From Xylocopa sonorina (taxonomy: Eukaryota; Arthropoda; Insecta; Hymenoptera; Apidae): 64,000 bases of DNA. The stretch covers positions 12,218,501 through 12,282,500 of the forward strand of contig NC_135199.1 of the NCBI RefSeq assembly GCF_050948175.1, in the 5' to 3' direction. This document shows, piece after piece, positions 24,823 through 38,631 of this stretch. The notes under the pieces are model-generated. The model saw nothing but the letters and a program-made list of their open reading frames with translations. It did not search any database and was not told where the DNA came from. Position 1 is the stretch's first letter; each line of letters begins with the position of its first letter. A program made the position numbers and the translations under genes.

Positions 24823-25333
24823 GGTAGAGTCGGTGTGTATATAGTTTTAGGTGTAGTTTCAGAAAGGATGGATACGGCGAGGCGGAGGAGAGGTTGGAGT
24901 TGGCGCGATTCAAAGTCCCGGGAGGGTGAGGAACTGGAGGACGACGGGGGAGGTGCGTCGTTGGGAGCCTGGCGGCACGGGTTTCGCGCGGGCGAGAAAG
25001 AGGCCGGAAGCGGGAAGGTCGAGCGTTCGGTCGCGGAGGACCGAGAAGGAGAGACGTCCGCTGTAGAAAAGGGGTGCAGGGTTTGCGGGTGAATCGGCGG
25101 TAGCTGGGAAGCCCGCGAAGGAGGGATGGAGGATGGGCGAGGGGGTTGAGAGGGCGGCGGCGTACGGCAGTAGCGACGGCAGTTGAGGCGCATGAGCACC
25201 ACTTTTATTGATTCCGTAACTGCCGCCATGACTGCCGTGGCGCTTCGTTGGAGGTAGGGGTTGCCACGGGGAATGGGTTGAGGGTAGTTCGTGCCGTTCG
25301 TGAGAGAGGGAGAGAGAGATAGAGAGAGAGCGA
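24821..25333 (+). repeat. G/A-rich low-complexity stretch ending in GA repeats
   Basis: Strong purine bias on the plus strand, with a second GA microsatellite at about 25301-25333. Long Pro/Ser/Leu-rich open frames on the minus strand (up to 202 codons, 24910-25518) are products of this bias. Confidence 0.75.
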
Positions 25334-26404
25334 GGTGGAGCTCGGGCATAGGACGGAAGGAGGTGTGCGGTGAGGGGGCGGCGAGGGGTTACGAGGGTGA
25401 GCCTGATGGGGTGGAAACTTTGCGGAGATAAAAAGGAACGAGGGTTGGTGTTGCCTCGGGATCGGTTGCGACCGGGGATGAAAGAGGGAAAGAAGGGGTT
25501 AGACAGGAGGAATATCAACGTATCTTATTGCGTACAAACATACAGCCGAAGTGGGAATAAACTTAAGATTCCTCGTGATACTTTTGTAAATACACGCCGA
25601 CGAGACAGTGTACGTGATGCATAGTTGATAAGCATGAAATATTCAAATCGTCGACGGGCTTCGTCCAAACTCATGCCGGATACGTTCCGCGCTTACGAAA
25701 CGTCTTCTGCGGGCGTCACGGGAGGGAAATTAATGTCGCGCGGCCATTTAAACTCGAACGTTTTCATCTCTTCGCGTGCCTCTTTGTCCGCGGCTCGCTA
25801 GGAAACGGGGCGACGTTCAATTCGAACCCTTTGACCCCGTATCCCGTATAATAACGAGCACGGTCGATGTATCGCGCGAATCGTCCGGGACAACTCGATC
25901 GAGCGGTATCGGGAGGCCCGCTGCTGGTGCATAGATTAAATTATTTGGAGGTAGGATCGTGTCACGGGCGAGCGTTCGACGGACGCTCGGAAAGAGGGAC
26001 TTCGGTTCGGACGAACGTGGGTGTAGGCCACCGATTAGAAGGGGTAGGCAGCGATGCGTGGAGATAATTAAGCCCGGTGATCTATGGCCGTTTCACGAGT
26101 TCGCTCGTTATCTCCTCGGTAGCTCGGTGTCCCCCTGGTATTTAGTTCAGTTTCGGATATACGCAGAATCCGGAGGCTAAAACCAATGGTATCTCTCCCG
26201 CATCCCTCTCTCGCCGTGCCCTCCCGCAGCCCCCGGAAAGTTCAGAGTCCAGAGGTCGGCGTTCAACGATCCACAGTTTTCCGTCTCCATCCCCGATCCC
26301 TTTTGCTCTGGGCTTCCGTGTCCCTCTCTCGCGCGCGCACACCACCTCTCCCTGTCCCGGCGTCCTTCTCGCTCTACCGCTCTCTTCCGACCCCTCCTCG
26401 CCCC
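25334..26404. other. gene-free DNA
   Basis: No supported gene. Both strands carry short open frames only. Confidence 0.5.
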
Positions 26405-26530
26405 CATTCTTCTGCTCTTACTCCTTCTCCTCATATCCACCACCACCTCCTCCTACACCTCCTTCTCTCCTCATCCTCCTCCGGTTCCTCCATCTCCACC
26501 CTCCCAACCTCCCCCCCATCCTCCCTCTTT
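26405..26530 (+). repeat. CCT/TCC-rich pyrimidine tract
   Basis: Imperfect TCC, CAC and CCT triplets with long C runs (C7 at about 26511-26517). The complement reads as a Gly/Arg-rich frame and is not a gene. Confidence 0.85.
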
Positions 26531-29500
26531 CGACTGCTTTATTGTCTGGAGCCGCTCCATCGAGGGTGCATCCCATTCCCGGCTTTAATTGAGACATAAA
26601 TAAGGTTTGTTTGGCTTTGCCATTCGACCAGCTAGCTATCCCTGGGAATTGGGATTGAGGCTCTGCCAATACAACCCGTTCTGCATAATGGCGACGTTAA
26701 ATTCTGCCTTCGCCGGGGAAAAAAAGGAGGAAGCCTTTTTTCCCCCCGCGGCGAGACAGGTACGCGTCTATCTGCATTTATTGGACAGCTTGATTGCCCA
26801 CGAATTTCATAGGATCGAACCTATGCATTTTCGAACAGCTTCTTCTTTCGTTTCGCGTTTCTATCTCATTGTGTCCTTTTCCCCGCCCGTTAGATTAGAA
26901 TCGAGTATTCGTTGTAATTTCTCGCTACGACAATTGCTCTCTCTTACATCCTCTCGCGCGCGTATGCTCGACGAACAAAAAAGCGGCAAGCGATTTTAAC
27001 CAAAAATGTAGCTATCGACTTTGAGCGAGCACGGACGATACGCTCCTCCCCGCTTCAGCGATTACATACGGAGGATTGCGTTTCGCGCGGCCTACGAACA
27101 AGACCCGCGTCTCCTCGTCCTCCCTCGGCGGAACTCGTTCGTATTTCGTAAACTCTTTCACCAGCCGGCGTAATTATTTCTATGCAGCGGTAACCGATAC
27201 CATCTGTAACTGGTCGCAAGGGGAGACCCCCGCTGTTTCTCGTGATCTTCGTTATAGCTTCCACTGAGATATCGACGCAAACAGGTAGAGTTATTGCGTC
27301 CAGAACGGGGTGGAGAGAAAAGAGTCGCAGATAGGCCGGGCCAGCTTTGGCCTCCGCGCTGGTCCCGGTGGTAGGCGTAGCGGCGTAGGCGAGGGAAAAC
27401 GCAGGGACGACCACGACCGAAGGGAGAGGGAGCGAGACACGCGGAGGAAACTAATGTGCCGGTACAGTAGAATCTCGTGCTAGTAAGATCGTAATTTTCG
27501 TTAGCCAGGTATCCGACGAGACTTACGAGCAACCTTTGTATGCTGGCGGCAGGCGGCTTTACGGGATACAAGTTAATCCCACGTGTTGGCATATATACGA
27601 ACACCCTCTGACCAAACGACGCGGCCCTCCCGTTGTCCGCCGCCGCCGTCGCCTCCTCTTCTGACTCGAGTCTCGAGTGCTCGTTTCGCACCCCGACGCT
27701 GGCCGCGTCTATTATGCGTGTTTCTTAAATCGTTGCTCCACCACGTGCCGCGTTCTATCGCAAACCTCTTCTTTCCGACGTACAATTCACGTGGAAGTTG
27801 TAAATCGTTTAGTTACGACTATATAATTTTAAGAGGAACGTATGCAATTCCGTGAGATTGCAATCGCGAAGCCGAAGATTCGTAGGTTTTCTCCATGCGT
27901 GATTACAGAGGCGATCCAAGCGATACGTGTCCAACGCGAGATACTACGCTCGCTATTTTGATTACTCTTCCTTTGTCCGCGCCCGTTTATTCTCGCGTGT
28001 CCCTATAACGGGTTATTTATCCGCGACAGGTCCCACATCCCCCATTTCCTCCGCTTTGGCCATTCGCGTCGTTCCGCAGCGGCCGGCTCACCCTCCGTTG
28101 CTTTTCGTTTCCGCGTTTTAACGTGTTCATTCGAATCCGTGATCCCTCTATGTTTCTTCCATTACCAGCGAGCGCCGCCAAACATAGAGAGAGTGAGAGA
28201 GGGTGAAAGCGAGGGTGAGGGGTCGGGCGCGTAACAGGGAAAAACCGTGGGCTCGAAAAAAGAGAGCAAACAGAGAGGAGGCAACAAGAGGAAAAAGAAG
28301 AAACGAAAAAATAGCAGCGGTTGTTCCTGGGGCGGAGGGCGACGCGTACCATACGTCACCCCCAGTTTAATCTCACCTCTCATTTATGCTACTGCGAAAC
28401 GACCGAACCGGCGACCGTGGAACCCCATCAAAGCGGGACCGCTCCGGCCGGTGGCGATTTCGCTGACGTATCTCTACTGGCCGTTTCCCTTTTGTCTGGC
28501 TGCTTCGCGCGGATGTAAATGTCATTGGCGCCATAGCGTCGCCTGGCGAGCGTTCGTTTCGCTCCTCGATTAAATTGCTTTACTATACGCGAGGCCTACG
28601 CGGGGATCGTCCGCTGGACGCGTTTCGGCCACCATTTTCTTTTTCCGCCGACGATTCGATCTCGCGCAGTATTCGTGCCCGCAGTTTTTACGTCGATCGC
28701 AGCACGGCTCGCGCGAGTCCTCGTTCTCACGGCCCTCGGACATTGTTCGTAAGTTCGCTCGACGCGCGCTTAGAACGATCGATAATTACGATCAAAGTTA
28801 GAGATAACGATTGAATCACGAAGGAGCCTCGATTATAACGAAGAAGACACCGCTGGCGTCGTTAAAAGTGTCCCGGGAAAACGGTTCGCTCGATAAATAT
28901 CGAAACTCTCCTTGCTCGCTTCGGGCGTTGTTCACGAATGAAACGCGCGCCCCGTCGTAATTAATATCTCGAAGGTTTCGTGGGCGCAGCGAGACCTGCC
29001 CGTTACGGGGATAAATTAAATCATCCCGTAACAACTTTATCACATTTTCGAGATCGAGCGAATAAGGAAAACCCATTCAGGAGGAAGATACACGCCGTTG
29101 GACGTGAGTTATTGACCGATATATGCGCCTCCAACCATGCACAGGATTCTAATCTCGCTTTCCCGCCTCCGACCACTTCGTTCCACCTTCTTCTCCGAGA
29201 CCGAGCTACAACCTCGCCGTCTCTTTCCCCGTCTCTTCGCCTCCTCATCCTTTCGCCCCTCGTCCCTCTACGTACGCCCCCGCGGGGAGCATCTTCTGCT
29301 AATGAAACGCTGCTGAGCTACCGCCGCCTCGTGCCGGCAGCTTTTACCATCGAACTTCCCCGGAATCACCCTCGCGACTTACCGATGCCCGGCCCTACGA
29401 ATCCGTGAATCCGTCGACGATACGACCCACTCGATCATACATTTCGCTTCCACTCGATTCGACCCGCGATGCTTTATCGTCCCTCCCGTTAACGGGAAAT

Positions 29501-31120
29501 GAATCAGCCTGCGCGAAACGTCTCACGATTAATCGCCCTCTCGCACCCCCAACCCCCTTCGACGCGAAGATTCAATTAAGAAGATTTACTCGGCTCCCTT
29601 CTTTGTCTCGGATTAATTCTCACGGGAGTACGCTAAACGCAAAATTATTCGTACCGTTGGAAAGTAGTCGAGCACGATTTTTTGTTCAAATCTGACATTT
29701 TATAACGTGATCTCGAAGGACTTTCGAGGTCCTTGCGAGTGGCTTTTAACGAGTTTTAGTTGGCCTACGGTTGGGTTTAATGCCATCTAAACGGCGCGAG
29801 GTAAAAAGATTGCGTTCTTGTAAAGCGAACGGTTGAAAGCCGAGGTATCTCTCGAGATGACCCGATAAATTACCCGATCGTAACTACGGCTTCGTCGCCT
29901 AATGCTAATTTAAGACCGCATCCATTCGACTCGCCCCCCGCAATGGTATCTACGGCGAGCCGTGAGCCAGCTATTTCCACCGGTGAATTTCTTGCGAATG
30001 TATTCGGAAACGCCTGTAAACGCTTCTTTCTTCCAGATCAGACGGCGCACCGAGTTTAAATCGTCTGCGTCGCAACGACTGCGATTCCGGCTGGAAAAAT
30101 CGCTCGAGCGAGCGCCGCCTTTTCTATCTCGCGACTCCTTCGTCGCGGTCATCGATCGTCTGCGAGCATTATCGAGGACGCACACGTGTACGTGGTCTGC
30201 GGGCGCGATAAACGGATTTTATTGGAGGCCAATTAAGAACGCGAACGTAACGATGATCAATTCTGGCGAGAACGGGGGTGTTCGTCGGACGCGTGGAATT
30301 TTTCTACCGCTCCTTATCGAAATGGCTCCGATCCAACAGCCGTCCAAGAGCCAAAATTGGAAGTTTCCACGGCGCGGAATTAGTGGCTTATCTCGCGGCG
30401 GCCATTAATCCGGTCGGCACGCGTTCAACTCTCGTCTAATTAGCCGGTGATGTACGACCGGGCGAAAGTCCCAGCGTCGCCATTTAAATGCGCCCGTAGC
30501 GCCGGGGCGGTGGTGGCCGCGGCATGGGCGCCGGTTCTTGCATATCTAAGATCGTCGGGCGGCGAAAACCGCGCGGGACGCGGAAAGAGGGAAAACGGGA
30601 AGAAAAAGAAAGCAAGATGGAAGCGGATGTATGTCGGGCACGTAGCCGCGGGGATTGCCTCGATGTGCCATAGAGGCAATCATGCCGGCAATGCAGAGGC
30701 CCATCTTACCACGTTACCGTCCTGCATATACCTACCCCCGGCTATTCCGTATATATTTACTGTCTCCGTACTTCCACAGACCGTCTTCTCTCCGTCCCTT
30801 TTACTCCGACGCTATCTTCCCAGCCCGTACCTCCTGCCTCGTAACTCGGCACGTACTTCAAAGAAATTCGCGAGACGTGGAAATCCGAACGCGAAAATAC
30901 GGAAACCCCCGACTCACCTCGCATTTTAATAACGCCTCCATGGATTTAACGGCTGTTTCACGGTTTTAATTGCGTTCTCCTTCTGCGAAACGCACTTTTA
31001 ATCTTGATACTCGAAGGTTTTCTGCAAGTTACGCTCAATCTGTTGAACGAAACATCGGACGATCGTTAGCGTTAACAAATGAATCGTTAATAAAACGAAC
31101 GGAAGTAAAGCGCGGGGTTC
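26531..31120. other. gene-free CpG-rich DNA
   Basis: Several open frames of 100-177 codons occur (for example 27158-27691 minus, 29962-30408 plus, 30447-30929 plus). None has a domain, signal peptide plus splice sites, or a start context that stands out. Degenerate A/G-rich sequence lies at about 28185-28320. Confidence 0.45.
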
Positions 31121-31159
31121 GTCTCTCTCTCTCTCTCTCTCCCTCTCTCTCTTTCTCTT
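31121..31159 (+). repeat. (CT)n microsatellite
   Basis: (CT) units interrupted once by CCCT and once by CTTT. The following sequence has no AG acceptor leading into an open frame. Confidence 0.93.
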
Positions 31160-34100
31160 CGCTAACTGCAAAGGCACCGCGGCGGGAAATATTCATAAAT
31201 CGTATTTCATTAAAGAACGTCGCTCGTATGCGCGAACGGTCCGCTCTCGAAGAAGAGAGAAGAAAGGCGTTCTGGTAGCGCATCAGCATTCAAAGTACTC
31301 GGGTAGAAGGAGGGCGCCGCTCTTCAGGACAGAAGAGGAACAAAAACCCTCCCGAGAGAGGAGGATGTTGCATTAATATTTATACGGGAAAAGAGGGGCT
31401 GCCGTAGAGGGTCGAAGGGATGGAACGGTAGCAGGAGAGGGACGAAATGAAATGCAAATGCCTTAACGAGCCACTGAGGGACTGCTGGAGCACATCCTAG
31501 TCTCGGTCACGAATGTACCTTCCTCTCATCAACGCTTACGTTAGAACGCGTCGCGACTAATCCTCGCTCGGCTCGTCCGCCTGGACGACTTTGTTTCGCG
31601 CTCGTTTCGCACTCCAGTTGTCTTCGCAAACGCGAAACCAATTCGATCGAGGAACGTTCCCGGGACGACCAAAAAACGTTCCGAGCCAACTTCGGGTCTG
31701 GAATCCGCGTGTCTCTCGGTAGTTAACGCAAAAGCGTTACTAGTCGTTCGAATTGACGATGCGAGAAGATTTCAGAGGAGGCGCGTCGAACTCGTGCGAA
31801 ACAATTTCTCAGCTAATTTCCCATTTTAAATATCACGCGTGCGTGCCAACCGATCTCGTGAAACCTCATTAAACCCCTTCCGGTCTAGCGCTTTGCTATC
31901 GTAGGTTAATTAAGCCGTAGCGCGGTGGTTACAGCTGCACGCGGGCAACTCGTACGGATTTATGGGTTTGTTTCACGGTCTTCTCGTTGGGTGCGCGAAA
32001 AGTGGGTGCAGAGAGCCGCTCGTCGAGACTTCGTTCGATTCGGCTTGGCAACGAGGCAACGGCTTGGAAAGAGGTAACCGTGATAGGGCAACGTTTGTTA
32101 TTTGCAATTCCACCCGTGGGATTGCACGGGGTGGCCGGTGTGGGGGGAAACTCGAGAAGGGTAGGAAGGTTTAACACGGCTATTATACAGATCACGTGGC
32201 GATTGGATTCCTTGTTGAACGCGCCCAGCTAACCCTGCCCAGTTCCGTCTGGCCTGTTGGCTGGCTGGTACATCGTGGATCACCGGCTCTTTGGACGGGT
32301 GGCTTCCTCTTTGGCTCACTGGCTAGGCTGGGAGGGCTGCTAGTACCCTCGCAAATTCGAGTCAAACTCTACGGCTTTCATTATAAATCCACCCCCACCT
32401 TCGGTCGCGTTACCGTCGACCCACGAAGCCCCATGAACCCCTAACATTCAGCCCACATTTTCCAACGATCCATTACATCATTCGGTTCCCTTCGCCCACA
32501 CCACCCTCCGGAGGTCCTGCCAGCGCTCTGGCTGCCTCCGAAAGGGCCAAAGAAAACATCGCGAATGTATTTTTCAATTTGGATCACCGCCAATCCCTAA
32601 AAGCTATGCACGAATTGGAAAACCCTTTCCCCGCCATCCTTGTTACGCGCCCTCCGCGCGCTGCACTCATCCCGTTGACGAATAATCACCTTGGCAAGCT
32701 TTCCGGTGTCTCGGAGGCTACGGAAATGCAGCTTGAACGGAATGATCTAATTGCGGATGGTAAATTCGAAATTCGAATCTCGCGACAGGGGTACGTCTCG
32801 TCGTTAAAAGGGTAACGTTGCTTTTAGACTCTGTTGGATAAACGAGAATCATCTAATTTCTCCGGTTGTACTTCGCGGAGAGTATCGCGTAGCACTCTAA
32901 CCGCTCTCTCGCAGATTGTTCGATGAATCAATGGAAGCCACGGGGTAAACGTTCAACGCCGGATTGGATTACTTTGCAGTAATACATATTCCTCGGTTTG
33001 GCCTCGAAGTCGGGCCAAGTCTACCGCGGGGGAAAAGTTCGCAACTGCGCCGCTTTCCAATTTGGTAGCTCGCCAGATTGGAAAGGCAGCGCGCGCGCCC
33101 CGCGGAATAAATGAAAATCTACGGACGTCAGCGGCATTTAATATTATTCGCGCGCGAAGGGGGATGATTTAGGCCCTTTCTATTCTTTTTCCGCGCAAGG
33201 TGTCCTCGTAGCCGGTCGTACAAACAGCGAGTCGACGAGAGGAGGGGAAAAAAGAAGAGCGCGGGGTTCGCCATTAGGTTCGACTTGGAGTGAGCTCGGA
33301 TTCGAATTCCGTAGGTGCGCCGGATGCGCGTAACGACGTCTTACCTACTCCATCCGGTACACCCACTCGTCCTGTCATTTTTCTGCCACCCACCCGGTCA
33401 TGCCCGGAGCATCGAACACGTGTTTCATCCCCACCGATCTGCCCCCGACCATCTCGTCCGAAGGCGTTGGATGTGGTCCCAGATGCTGTTACCCAGCCGT
33501 CGCTTTGGTCGACCTCCTATTTTCTAAGTAGGGAATGTTAACTTAGCGCAAACGGCGTCGAGGAGAGATCGAGGGAATTCTCTACGAGCAGCCGGAACTT
33601 TGTCACTTTGCGAATCGACGTTCTCGACGATAACAAATAATTTCGTTACCGCTCTCGCGCGGGGTAAACGTAACGAATAAACGACCGCCGCGTAACAAAA
33701 TGGGAAAGGGACGAGGCTGGGTATATGATCGACGAGAGAACTGTTAATTGCCCCGCTCGAGAGACACCCGATGGCTAGGTGGACGCGACCGGGTATTATC
33801 GAGGGATGCCCGAATGCCCGGTGGCGAGACTTTCTATGTTTGCCATGTAACGGTTACCTCGTGTCGGATGGCCAGAGGCGCATAGATGTCGGTTAAATGG
33901 CGCCACTAAAACGGAATGGGTCATTTGATTCGGGAACGATATCTCCCTTATGAGGGATCTACGTGTACCTATCCTGAGGCAACATGGGACCGTGCGATAT
34001 TGTGAAAATATGCATATGGAGGGCCATGGATTCGTACCAGCCGATCACTTCTATCCGTTCGATTCTGGATTCATCGTACGCCGGATTCTCTACGAGCATT

Positions 34101-37100
34101 TTGATAATTCGCTATAGCTTAATAGCATCGACTAATTACCGTTATCTATCCGTTTGCTCGAGTAATATGTTGCGATAAATATTCCGTAACGATAGCGTAA
34201 AAAATGATCGAACGGCAAATGAAAAGTTTCGAATGAAATGATTGAACGAAGTCGCGAACGACGGCGCATTGTTCGGACGGTTCTAAAAGCGGTTCTAAGG
34301 GCAAAGGATACGCGGGGAGGGGCAGGGTTTGTTTAGCGGCGTAATGCCGAGCAAAGTCCGGCCAATCTCGTTCGAGGTAATCAGATTGAAATTTGTTACG
34401 GTTAAGTGTCCTAATCTAGATCGAGCCGGCCGATAGGTGACCGAGCTTACGTTCGTAGGCCGTACGTTGGCGCGAGAAATGCTCTTCCAGTGGAGTAATG
34501 CGGTGTTTATCGGCCCGTATCCCCGTCCACCTTCCACTGCTCGATCCGGCCGCTTAAACCAAGAGGTTGCCCGCGCGATCCCCCGCGCCGCTTCAGCTAT
34601 CATTGCCGCTTGTTGCAACCCGTTTACGGTTTCAGCCGGAAATTTCATATTCCCCCAAATTCCGCGTTATCGAACCCATATAAAACGAGCGAGCCGCGCT
34701 TAAATTTCGAACACCCGGCCGATTTCTAATTCCCCTCGACCGTCGCGCGGGAGCCGCTTGAACTAACAGGAACGCCGCATTAAAAACTCGTTTCGCGGAA
34801 CAAGTTAACAAGATGCAACGTTTCCAATGGCGGTTCGATAGAAATAGTAACGATCGAAGGCGCGTCTTAATTCTATTACCATCGATTAGCGCTGGGAGCC
34901 GATTAAAGGAACGGGAGGCCGAGTTAGCCGTCGTAAATCGCTGATTCACCGGTGAATTTGTTCAACGGGCACCGATAATGGCGTGGCAGTTTTAACAGTG
35001 GCAAGGTTTGAAGAGAGGATCGGTAAATCCGGATAAAAGACGCCGCGAACCGAGGCTGATCGCCGCGGCTTAACCAATTAATTGGCCGCCGGTCCTTTTT
35101 TTCCTCTAACTAGAATGGAGACTATAAAATCGACTCATTAGGGAACGCCTCGAGTTCCGATCGGGCGTGCTCATTAAAATCCCCGGCGGAACTTCTGGAA
35201 CACGTAGCGGCGGGGCGCTGGTACGCGCGGCAACTTCGCGGCGTTAACCTTAATTTAATAAAACGACCCTTTATTTCTTCTTACGGCCGGGATTAATACG
35301 CGTTCGGGGCGCAGAAATCTTGCTAGAACTTCGGGGCGAGTCCGTTGTTTCCTCTCGAATATTGCCGCGATCGTTCGAAAGCAACGGATTTATCAGGTCG
35401 TGGAAGGGGAGTGGGGCAACGAGCGGAACAGGCTTAATTGGCTGGTGTTCGTTTAAACGTCGTAATTCACGGTTTTATGAAAACCAACATCGTCTCACGT
35501 GCCACGAGTCGATGAAAACCAGCGAAAACGCCCAGTTCGCCGAGCGTGCCAGCGTTTCGAGTGGCCGGGACGTGATCGTAGCCGCGGTGTATTGTAAAAA
35601 TTAGAAGCCGTAGCGAATGGCATTAGGATGTACCACATGAAATCCTCCCGTTTTCGATAATAAGGAACATGCTAACGATCGTCCACACCGTCGGTACGCG
35701 CACCAAAATGACTTCCGTCTGCCGTCCAACTGGATTATTACGCCCTGAACCGCGCCACGGCAATAAGGAAAGCGGTTCCTGACGGAGGACGAGGGAAATT
35801 GATCGCGAACGACAAAACTTGCTTCGGGAACACTGCTTTAACGAACTTTCGACGGTCGAGAGGGAAAGTTTCAGAGACTACCCGCTTTCTGCGCGTCAAC
35901 CCTTCTTCCTTCGAGTAAACTATTAACTTCCTCGCCGTGAATCGAGCCGAGAAAATTGTACGAACTTCTGAAACCGTATCCGTGATTTTCAAGGATCGTG
36001 CTCTCGACTGATACACGCGATTATCGCATTTACGGTCTACGTTGATAGCTTCGAAACTCGAGGAAGGGATAAGTAGGTCCTTGCCTAGCGTGGTGTCCAA
36101 AAAAATCTGCGAGCGAACGCGATATCATCGTCTATAGGTATTTATAGGGCTAGACCCGGGCCGTCACCCTCTTATGCGCGAATACCTGAAGAGGGAGCCA
36201 GCCGGAGGGAGAATTCTCGTGATCTCTTCGCGTACGATTCCCTGGGCGGCCTTTCGGTCCGAGCACGGGTCTGCTCTGGAACGCGTAACACGCATTTTTA
36301 TCAAACGTTACGAGCACTGAAACGAGCCGGATGAAAACCAATATCTTACTCCCGCATGGGAATTCGCCGCCGCTACTCGCGCACTGTTTTTCCCATCTAT
36401 ATTCGATCCCTTGTTTACATACGTTCGCCGATCTTACACCCTTCGATCGGGAACCTTACCCCGTCGTCTCGACGTCTGGGATACTTTCCTGAGGAACGAT
36501 ATTCGCGTAGACCTAATACGGACCGTCCATTGACTTCGAATAGTCGCGATATCCGTTGAATTACAACCCCTAAAAATAGAGTGCGGACGAATTCCTTTCA
36601 ACACTCCTTCTTTTCCCATTTATATCCGCATCCGTTGGATCAATCGATGTCTCAGAGTATCAAAGACGTTGTTCCGTGTCAGAGGGTGATTGCCCTGACG
36701 CGTTGCCTCGATGGACAAAGCAGAAATTCGCTACACTTAAACACTACGTACATTCGAAGAAGGTACTTCTTTTTTCATGTTTTGTTTTAAATCGTTTCGC
36801 TTGTTCATTCACGTCCACTGCTCAGCTTTCGCGTCTTCCGGTCGTAAAGCGAGTTTCACGACGTACGATCGTGTCACGCATAATACGCGGCTGTCGCATA
36901 ATTTTTTCGCGGCAACGATTACGTTTCATTCCGTATGCGAGAACTCTGTCCGGGAGAGTTTCGTGATCCTCCGTGGGACAGAGTGAATTAAGGGAAGGGT
37001 ACTCGGCCGCGATAAAACATTTTACATCTGTCACGTCGGGGCAATTTGGTTAAAGCGTCCGAGGGGCTGGAGGTGACCATCGTAGGGGCGGCAGAGGCAC

Positions 37101-37728
37101 GTGAGTTGATATAAAAAGTTTCTAATCTTGGACCTCCGGGCGAGGAAGGAGCCGCGCGGAGAGAGTGGGAGAAGGACGAGAGGGGGACACGACGGAACGG
37201 ACTCTCGCAACGTCCCCTCGGATACATATTAACCCTTATTGCGCCCTAGCCGAGCGGAGGACGCCCGTTTCGAGAATATGTAAAAGACTTTCCGAACAGC
37301 GCCAAAATCTCTGTTTCCCAGTCGGTCCTTGTGGATTTCGTCGCGACGATCCACCCGATACGTTGCCCCTTTTGTTCCCTTTCGACCTTTCTTCCGGCCT
37401 TTGATCATTATTTTTATTCGCACGGGAACCTCTGGGATATCCGCGTAGATGCGCGCAACGCGATGGAAACGCGAGAACGGGGTGGAAATTTAACGGCCTT
37501 AAGAAAGTGGCTGATTCAAATTTCGTAACGATAACCAATAGCGGTGCCTGTAAATGTAAACGTATAGAAATCGCGTGGCAAAAATCGCGAGAAACGCCGT
37601 GCGATGGTATCGATTTAATATTTTTAGCGGCTTACCGGAACTAACGGCCGCGGTACTGTAACGGGGCGAGCTTTCGGGAAGTATTCAATAATTTTCGCAC
37701 GTCTTTTTGAAATCGTCTGGCGGCGAGC
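31160..37728. other. gene-free DNA
   Basis: No gene supported over 6.5 kb. Homeodomain-type AT motifs (ATTAAT, TTAATTAA) recur, notably at about 34680-35290, but no arrangement can be defended as an enhancer from one genome. Confidence 0.45.
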
Positions 37729-37751
37729 AGAGGGAAAGAGGGTTTCCCTCT
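37729..37751. repeat. perfect 9-bp hairpin
   Basis: AGAGGGAAA (37729-37737) pairs exactly with TTTCCCTCT (37743-37751) around a 5-base loop GAGGG. One arm is all purine and the other all pyrimidine. Confidence 0.65.
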
Positions 37752-38631
37752 TTACAGATATATAGGTATCCCTACACAGCGGCACGTAAGCCAGGCACCG
37801 ACGCCGGGATTTAAACTCAAGCGTGGAAAGCTTATACAAAGCTCCAAATTTATTGGATGGAAATCCTCTCGGCATAAGCGTGCAAGTTCCCTACAGGGGG
37901 CAAAGTTGCTCGACGGGATTAACACTTTCCTATCTTCTACTCAATGCCCGGCCATTCCCGCTAAACTTCCCCGTCTTCCTACTTATTCATTTCCGCTAGA
38001 ATTTTTGTTTGTCGAGTTCCCCGCGAATCGCCCTTTCTTCAGAGCGTCGCTCCGCGATTTTAAATACTTCTTCGCCTATGATTACACTTATAACCCATTC
38101 TTAACCACCGCGGTGAAATCATGATTGTTCTTCGCGTTCATTGTTTGGAAAAAGAATATTATACGCATCTGACATATCTCGCAAGCTCTCAATACGGATA
38201 ATTGAAGCTTTAAATTTTATCCAGAAAAGTGTCTCACTCGCGACGATATTTCGCGTAGTAACTCGAGCGACAAGTGAGAGGTGACTGTCTTCGTTTACGC
38301 TGAATTGCGTTGTCTCCAATTGATAGACGCGAAGTATTGGTTCGAGAATAAGGTCCCTTAGGTTGTTTATGTTTTCGGTTGGAAAGTGACATTGTGACGT
38401 CAATTGAGGATTAAGATAAAGTTCCTCTACGACTGTAATCCTGAATACGACGTATCTAGCGTTAGTACAGTTTCGACGATCGTAGCGAGCACATGTGTCG
38501 CGAAATTTTCCACCACTCGTTTTAAAGTTTTAACGCGTGTTTGATTTCGAATTGGTCAGAAACTTATCTATCCATGAGCTAGTGTAAACAGTGATGACGT
38601 ATCGGGTGTGAGAAATAAAAAAATTAGTATA
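37752..38631. other. candidate promoter and 5' leader region of the 38632 exon
   Basis: Lies directly upstream of the best exon in the window and becomes A+T-richer towards it. No TATA box is clear. The start site is unknown, so the leader cannot be delimited. The complement of 38119-38529 is open for 136 codons (see findings). Confidence 0.3.

Noticed and set aside
24910..25518. 202-codon minus-strand open frame
   Set aside because: Composition is dictated by the GA-rich plus strand (Ser, Pro, Leu runs). It spans microsatellites and has no domain or splice signals.
25800..25850. GGGTTCGAATT on the minus strand, tRNA B-box-like
   Set aside because: No A box, anticodon arm or acceptor stem can be built around it. 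The same holds for other GTTCGA motifs in the window.
27158..27691. 177-codon minus-strand frame
   Set aside because: No domain, no intron boundaries and no favourable start; consistent with chance.
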